From: Viola odorata
Lineage: Eukaryota; Streptophyta; Magnoliopsida; Malpighiales; Violaceae
Direction: 5' to 3'
DNA: 64,000 nucleotides
NCBI GenBank assembly: GCA_963691705.1
Contig: OY829541.1
Location: forward strand, 37,155,661-37,219,660
Shown here piece by piece: positions 60,812 to 64,000 of this stretch (its first letter is position 1; every line of letters starts with the position of its first letter). Both the position numbers and the translations under genes were made by a program. The notes beneath the pieces are model-generated. The model saw only the letters and a program-made list of their open reading frames with translations. It was not told the origin of the DNA and did no database searches.

Positions 60812-63697
60812 GAATTTGGAGACGTACTGCCCGAAGAGATGCCGCCTGGCTTACCTCCGATCCGCGGCATAGAACATCAGATCGACTTTGTTCCTGGATC
60901 GGCAATCCCACATCGGACAGCTTACCGATCCAATCCAGACGAAACCAAAGAACTGCAACGGCAAGTGGACGATTTGCTTGCGCGTGGGTATGTTCGGGAG
61001 AGCTTGTCTCCATGTGTCGTTCCATTCATTCTAGTTCCAAAAAAGGACGGCTCTTGGCGTATGTGTGTTGATTGTCGAGCAGTCAACAAAATCACTGTAA
61101 AGTATCGTCATCCTATTCCTAGATTAGATGATATGTTAGATGAATTAAGTGGTAGTAAGTTATTTTCAAAAATTGATTTGATGAGTGGCTACCACCAAAT
61201 TCGTATGAAAGAAGGGGATGAATGGAAAACTGCTTTTAAAACTAAGTATGGTTTATATGAATGGATGGTTATGCCGTTTGGCTTAACTAATGCTCCTAGC
61301 ACCTTTATGAGGTTAATGAACCATGTACTTCGGCACTTAATTGGCAAATTTGTTATAGTTTATTTTGATGATATTTTAATCTATAGCAAATCAATTGATG
61401 AGCATGTTTTACATCTTCGGAAAGTTTTTCTAACACTTCGTGAACAGAAACTATATGCTAAACCTAGTAAGTGTTCATTCGCAATGGAACAAGTTGGTTT
61501 TCTTGGATTTATTGTGAGTGCAGATGGTGTTAGCGTGGATGAAGAAAAGATCCGCGCCATACGGGAATGGCCGACGCCGAAGGCCGTTACCGATGTGAGA
61601 TCGTTCCATGGCTTGGCGAGCTTCTATCGGCGATTTGTAAAAGACTTTAGCACCATCGTTGTTCCTCTGAATGAATTAACGAAAAAGAATGTTGCTTTCA
61701 GGTGGGACCGGCCGCAGGAGGAAGCGTTTGCTACCCTCAAGGAACGGCTCTGTGCCGCTCCCGTGCTAGCATTGCCCGACTTCAACAAGGCGTTTGAGAT
61801 AGAGTGTGACGCCAGCGGGTTGGGAATCGGTGCCGTTCTGATGCAAGAGAAACGACTGATTGCCTTTTTCAGTGAAAAGCTCAAGGATGCTCAACTCCGG
61901 TATCCGACCTATGACAAGGAGTTCTATGCTCTTGTCCGAGCGTTGGAGACTTGGCAACATTACCTGATGCCGAGGGAGTTCATCATCCACACTGACCATT
62001 TGAGCTTGAAATACCTCAAAGGACAGGGGAAGCTGAATCGGAGACATGCCGTTTGGATGGAATTTATTGAGGCTTTCCCTTATCACATTCAATACAAGCA
62101 AGGTAAAGAGAATGTTGTGGCTGATTCTTTATCACGCAGGTATGCGTTAATTACTTCTCTTAATGCCAAGTTGCTTGGATTTTCACATATTATAGAACTC
62201 TATGCTGCCGATTCTGATTTTGGTGACATTTATTTGCATGGCGTTTCTATTTCTGGTTCTAAATTTTATAAGCATGAGGATTATTTATTTCGGGGCAAAC
62301 AATTGTGTATTCCTCATTGCTCTCTTCGTGAGTTACTTGTGCATGAAGCCCATAGTGGTGGTTTGATGGGTCACTTTGGCGTGACTAAAACTTTAGATGT
62401 GTTACATGATCATTTTTATTGGCCTCACTTGAAGCGTGATGTAGTGCGCATTATTGCTAGATGTTTAATTTGTCGTAGAGCCAAATCTAAATCTGCTGGT
62501 CATGGAGAATACATACCGTTACCTGTTCCTTCTCATCCTTGGACCGATTTGTCAATGGACTTTGTCGTTGGCCTCCCTCGGTCTAAGAACGGCAAGGATA
62601 GTGTCTTTGTTGTGGTGGACAGATTTTCAAAAATGTCCCATTTTATTGCATGTTCGACTACTTGTGATGCTACTCAGATTGCTGATTTATTCTTTCGTGA
62701 AGTAGTCCGTTTGCATGGTGTTCCTTTGACTATTGTGAGTGATAAGGATACTAAGTTCCTTAGTCATTTTTGGCGTGTTTTATGGAAAAAGCTTGGTACC
62801 CGATTGTTGTATTCCACTTCTTATCACCCACAAACGGATGGTCAAACAGAGGTTGTGAATCGTACGCTTGGTTCACTTTTACGTACGTTAGTTCGTAAGC
62901 ATGTTTCTACTTGGGTTGATCATTTACCATTTATTGAATTTGCTTACAACCGTGCTGTTCATTCTACTACTCATTACTCACCGTTTGAACTTGTGTATGG
63001 ATTTAATCCTAGAACTGTTTTGGATTTAACTCCTTTACCGTTGAGTGATGTTGTAAGCTTAGATGGTGCACAGAAGGCCGATTTTGTCAAGCAATTACAT
63101 GCTAAGGCAAAACAGAACATTGAGCGAATGAATGAGAAGCTGATGCAGAAATGGAACTATGGCCGACGGCTAGTGACGTTCCAGGTGGGCGATTGGGTCT
63201 GGTTGCATATGCGCAAAGAGCATTTTCCTGACCAACGCCGCGGCAAGCTATCTCCTAGAGGAGACGGACCGTTCCAGATTGTTGAGAAGATCAACAAAAA
63301 TGCCTACAAACTGGCTTTGCCGAGTGAGTATGGTGTCGTTAGCTCTACTTTTAATGTTTCTGACTTAGTCCTGTTTGATACAGATGACGAGTATGGACTT
63401 GCTGATGATGCCGATTCGGATTCGAGGGCGAATCCTTCCGAAGGGGGAGGGAATGATGCGAATCCACGCATCCAGGTGCCTTTACCGCCAGCTGGCCCAA
63501 TGACTCGAGCCAGGGCTCAAAAGCTTCAAGACCGATTGTCATCTCTCATTCACAAAGAGCTGGAATTTGAGATGACAAGTGAGAAAGCTACACTGAGAGA
63601 GAAGACAACAAGAGTGGTGAATCTTCTCACTTTCGGCTTGACCGATGTTCTGTCTGATAGAAACGGCATGGAGCCGATTCACGCAAACGGCACTTGA
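60812..63697 (+). CDS. Element B RT, RNase H and integrase with LTR-encoded tail
   Basis: Open frame from 60761 to 63697 with homology beginning at EFGDVLPEEMPPG (60812). Numbering from 60761: RT has the fixed RGIEHQIDFVPGS and [10 protein letters not shown] blocks and YFDD at 201-204. RNase H has D350 (CDASG), D412 (HTDH) and D455 (VADSLSRR). Integrase has the HHCC region from H528 and the catalytic triad D600, D661, E697 (D,D-35-E), then GDGPFQI and FNVSDL. The polypurine tract falls near residue 898, and about 80 further residues (PPAGPMTRARAQKLQDRL) come from the LTR. All catalytic residues are present. It copies RNA to DNA and inserts it in nuclear chromatin, and could serve T and D in trans. 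The RT resembles CRM-like chromoviruses. Confidence 0.93.
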   Translation, partial: EFGDVLPEEMPPGLPPIRGIEHQIDFVPGSAIPHRTAYRSNPDETKELQRQVDDLLARGYVRESLSPCVVPFILVPKKDGSWRMCVDCRAVNKITVKYRHPIPRLDDMLDELSGSKLFSKIDLMSGYHQIRMKEGDEWKTAFKTKYGLYEWMVMPFGLTNAPSTFMRLMNHVLRHLIGKFVIVYFDDILIYSKSIDEHVLHLRKVFLTLREQKLYAKPSKCSFAMEQVGFLGFIVSADGVSVDEEKIRAIREWPTPKAVTDVRSFHGLASFYRRFVKDFSTIVVPLNELTKKNVAFRWDRPQEEAFATLKERLCAAPVLALPDFNKAFEIECDASGLGIGAVLMQEKRLIAFFSEKLKDAQLRYPTYDKEFYALVRALETWQHYLMPREFIIHTDHLSLKYLKGQGKLNRRHAVWMEFIEAFPYHIQYKQGKENVVADSLSRRYALITSLNAKLLGFSHIIELYAADSDFGDIYLHGVSISGSKFYKHEDYLFRGKQLCIPHCSLRELLVHEAHSGGLMGHFGVTKTLDVLHDHFYWPHLKRDVVRIIARCLICRRAKSKSAGHGEYIPLPVPSHPWTDLSMDFVVGLPRSKNGKDSVFVVVDRFSKMSHFIACSTTCDATQIADLFFREVVRLHGVPLTIVSDKDTKFLSHFWRVLWKKLGTRLLYSTSYHPQTDGQTEVVNRTLGSLLRTLVRKHVSTWVDHLPFIEFAYNRAVHSTTHYSPFELVYGFNPRTVLDLTPLPLSDVVSLDGAQKADFVKQLHAKAKQNIERMNEKLMQKWNYGRRLVTFQVGDWVWLHMRKEHFPDQRRGKLSPRGDGPFQIVEKINKNAYKLALPSEYGVVSSTFNVSDLVLFDTDDEYGLADDADSDSRANPSEGGGNDANPRIQVPLPPAGPMTRARAQKLQDRLSSLIHKELEFEMTSEKATLREKTTRVVNLLTFGLTDVLSDRNGMEPIHANGT
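63440..63453 (+). other. Element B polypurine tract
   Basis: GAAGGGGGAGGGAA directly before the 3' LTR. Confidence 0.88.
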
Positions 63698-64000
63698 CCG
63701 TTTTCATCGAAACGGTATTTGTCCGATTCAAAACAATCGGCACTTACCGTTTGGGTCAAAACGGCACTTGTCCGTTTTACTTAGCGGTTGCCGATTCTAT
63801 CATCTGTCGCGCATGCCGATTGCTATACCCGTTCCGCGTCACACCTGTCTGCTCTTTGTTGATAAACGGCTCCTGTCCGTTTCACCTCTCCTGGAGTTGA
63901 CGCGCGTTGACTGACCCTTTTAAGCAAGGCTGCGACCTTCTATTTATTTAAATTAATTAAATAGATACTTTAATTAATTAGTTATGTGTTCTACTTTATT
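63454..64000 (+). repeat. Element B 3' LTR, partial
   Basis: First 547 bp, cut by the window edge. From the 5' copy about 470 bp more are expected. Differences from the 5' LTR are mostly transitions. Confidence 0.92.

Larger units (their letters stand above)
56671..64000 (+). mobile_element. Element B, near-complete Ty3/gypsy, right end outside window
   Basis: 5' LTR (56671-57686), primer site, leader, gag-protease, spacer, candidate intron, RT-RNase H-integrase, and the first 547 bp of the 3' LTR. TCTAG precedes it and should recur about 470 bp beyond the window. About a dozen differences between the visible parts of the LTRs make it older than A. Lesions are a 1-bp loss near the gag start and one TGA. 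It is the only element here that encodes all pol domains. Confidence 0.93.

Noticed and set aside
63390..63697. Classical chromodomain at the B integrase end
   Set aside because: The tail has the TRARAQKLQ phrase but not the aromatic cage pattern of a chromodomain that I could recognise. Left as an LTR-encoded tail.

Overview
The window is plant nuclear DNA, most likely angiosperm heterochromatin, and I see no ordinary host gene in it. Everything recognisable is LTR retrotransposon of the Ty3/gypsy type: gag with the paired-Trp capsid motif, a CCHC knuckle, a D-N-G-S protease, a YFDD reverse transcriptase, RNase H, and a D,D-35-E integrase with a GPF module. The elements have plant-type TATA boxes and tRNA-like primer sites. 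From memory of the family, the RT/IN proteins look closest to the CRM/Reina side of the chromoviruses, with pol running past the polypurine tract into the 3' LTR. The species cannot be named from this sequence.

Bases 1-43182 are one head-to-tail array of a non-autonomous element, here called T. Each 4002-bp unit is one 1310-bp LTR plus a 2692-bp internal part, and neighbours share LTRs (LTR-int-LTR-int). The internal part has a primer site, a leader and one long ORF (943 aa). That ORF starts with a Gag domain, contains no pol enzyme, runs through the polypurine tract and continues 835 bp into the LTR. Five units repeat at exactly 4002 bp. The array then changes to a higher-order repeat of exactly 5332 bp, present three times, in which a full unit alternates with a 1330-bp internally deleted unit. 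The last unit is frameshifted, and its LTR alone keeps the canonical CA end.

Bases 43183-64000 are a nest of other elements. Element C (5' LTR from 43459, gag, then a protease fragment) was hit by three insertions. Element A (43762-49694, TSD CTTTC) sits in its LTR. Element D (minus strand, 53475-56346, TSD CTTAG, with a truncated B-type LTR inside) sits between gag and protease. Element B (56671 to beyond the window, left flank TCTAG) sits in its protease. B carries nearly complete gag-pol with a few lesions. A has intact ends but a deletion that joins gag to RT. D is non-autonomous.

How they fit together: T and D lack enzymes and would need proteins from relatives such as A or B. T shares with A and B the LTR end sequence, the primer site and a leader block with a conserved hairpin, which suggests trans-mobilisation. 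A, B and C each show a good splice donor just after the primer site and an acceptor just before the gag ATG. B also has a 103-bp phase-0 candidate intron between protease and RT that brings the two frames together. The main points for a second look are the retrotransposon-derived satellite with its higher-order repeat, and these candidate introns.
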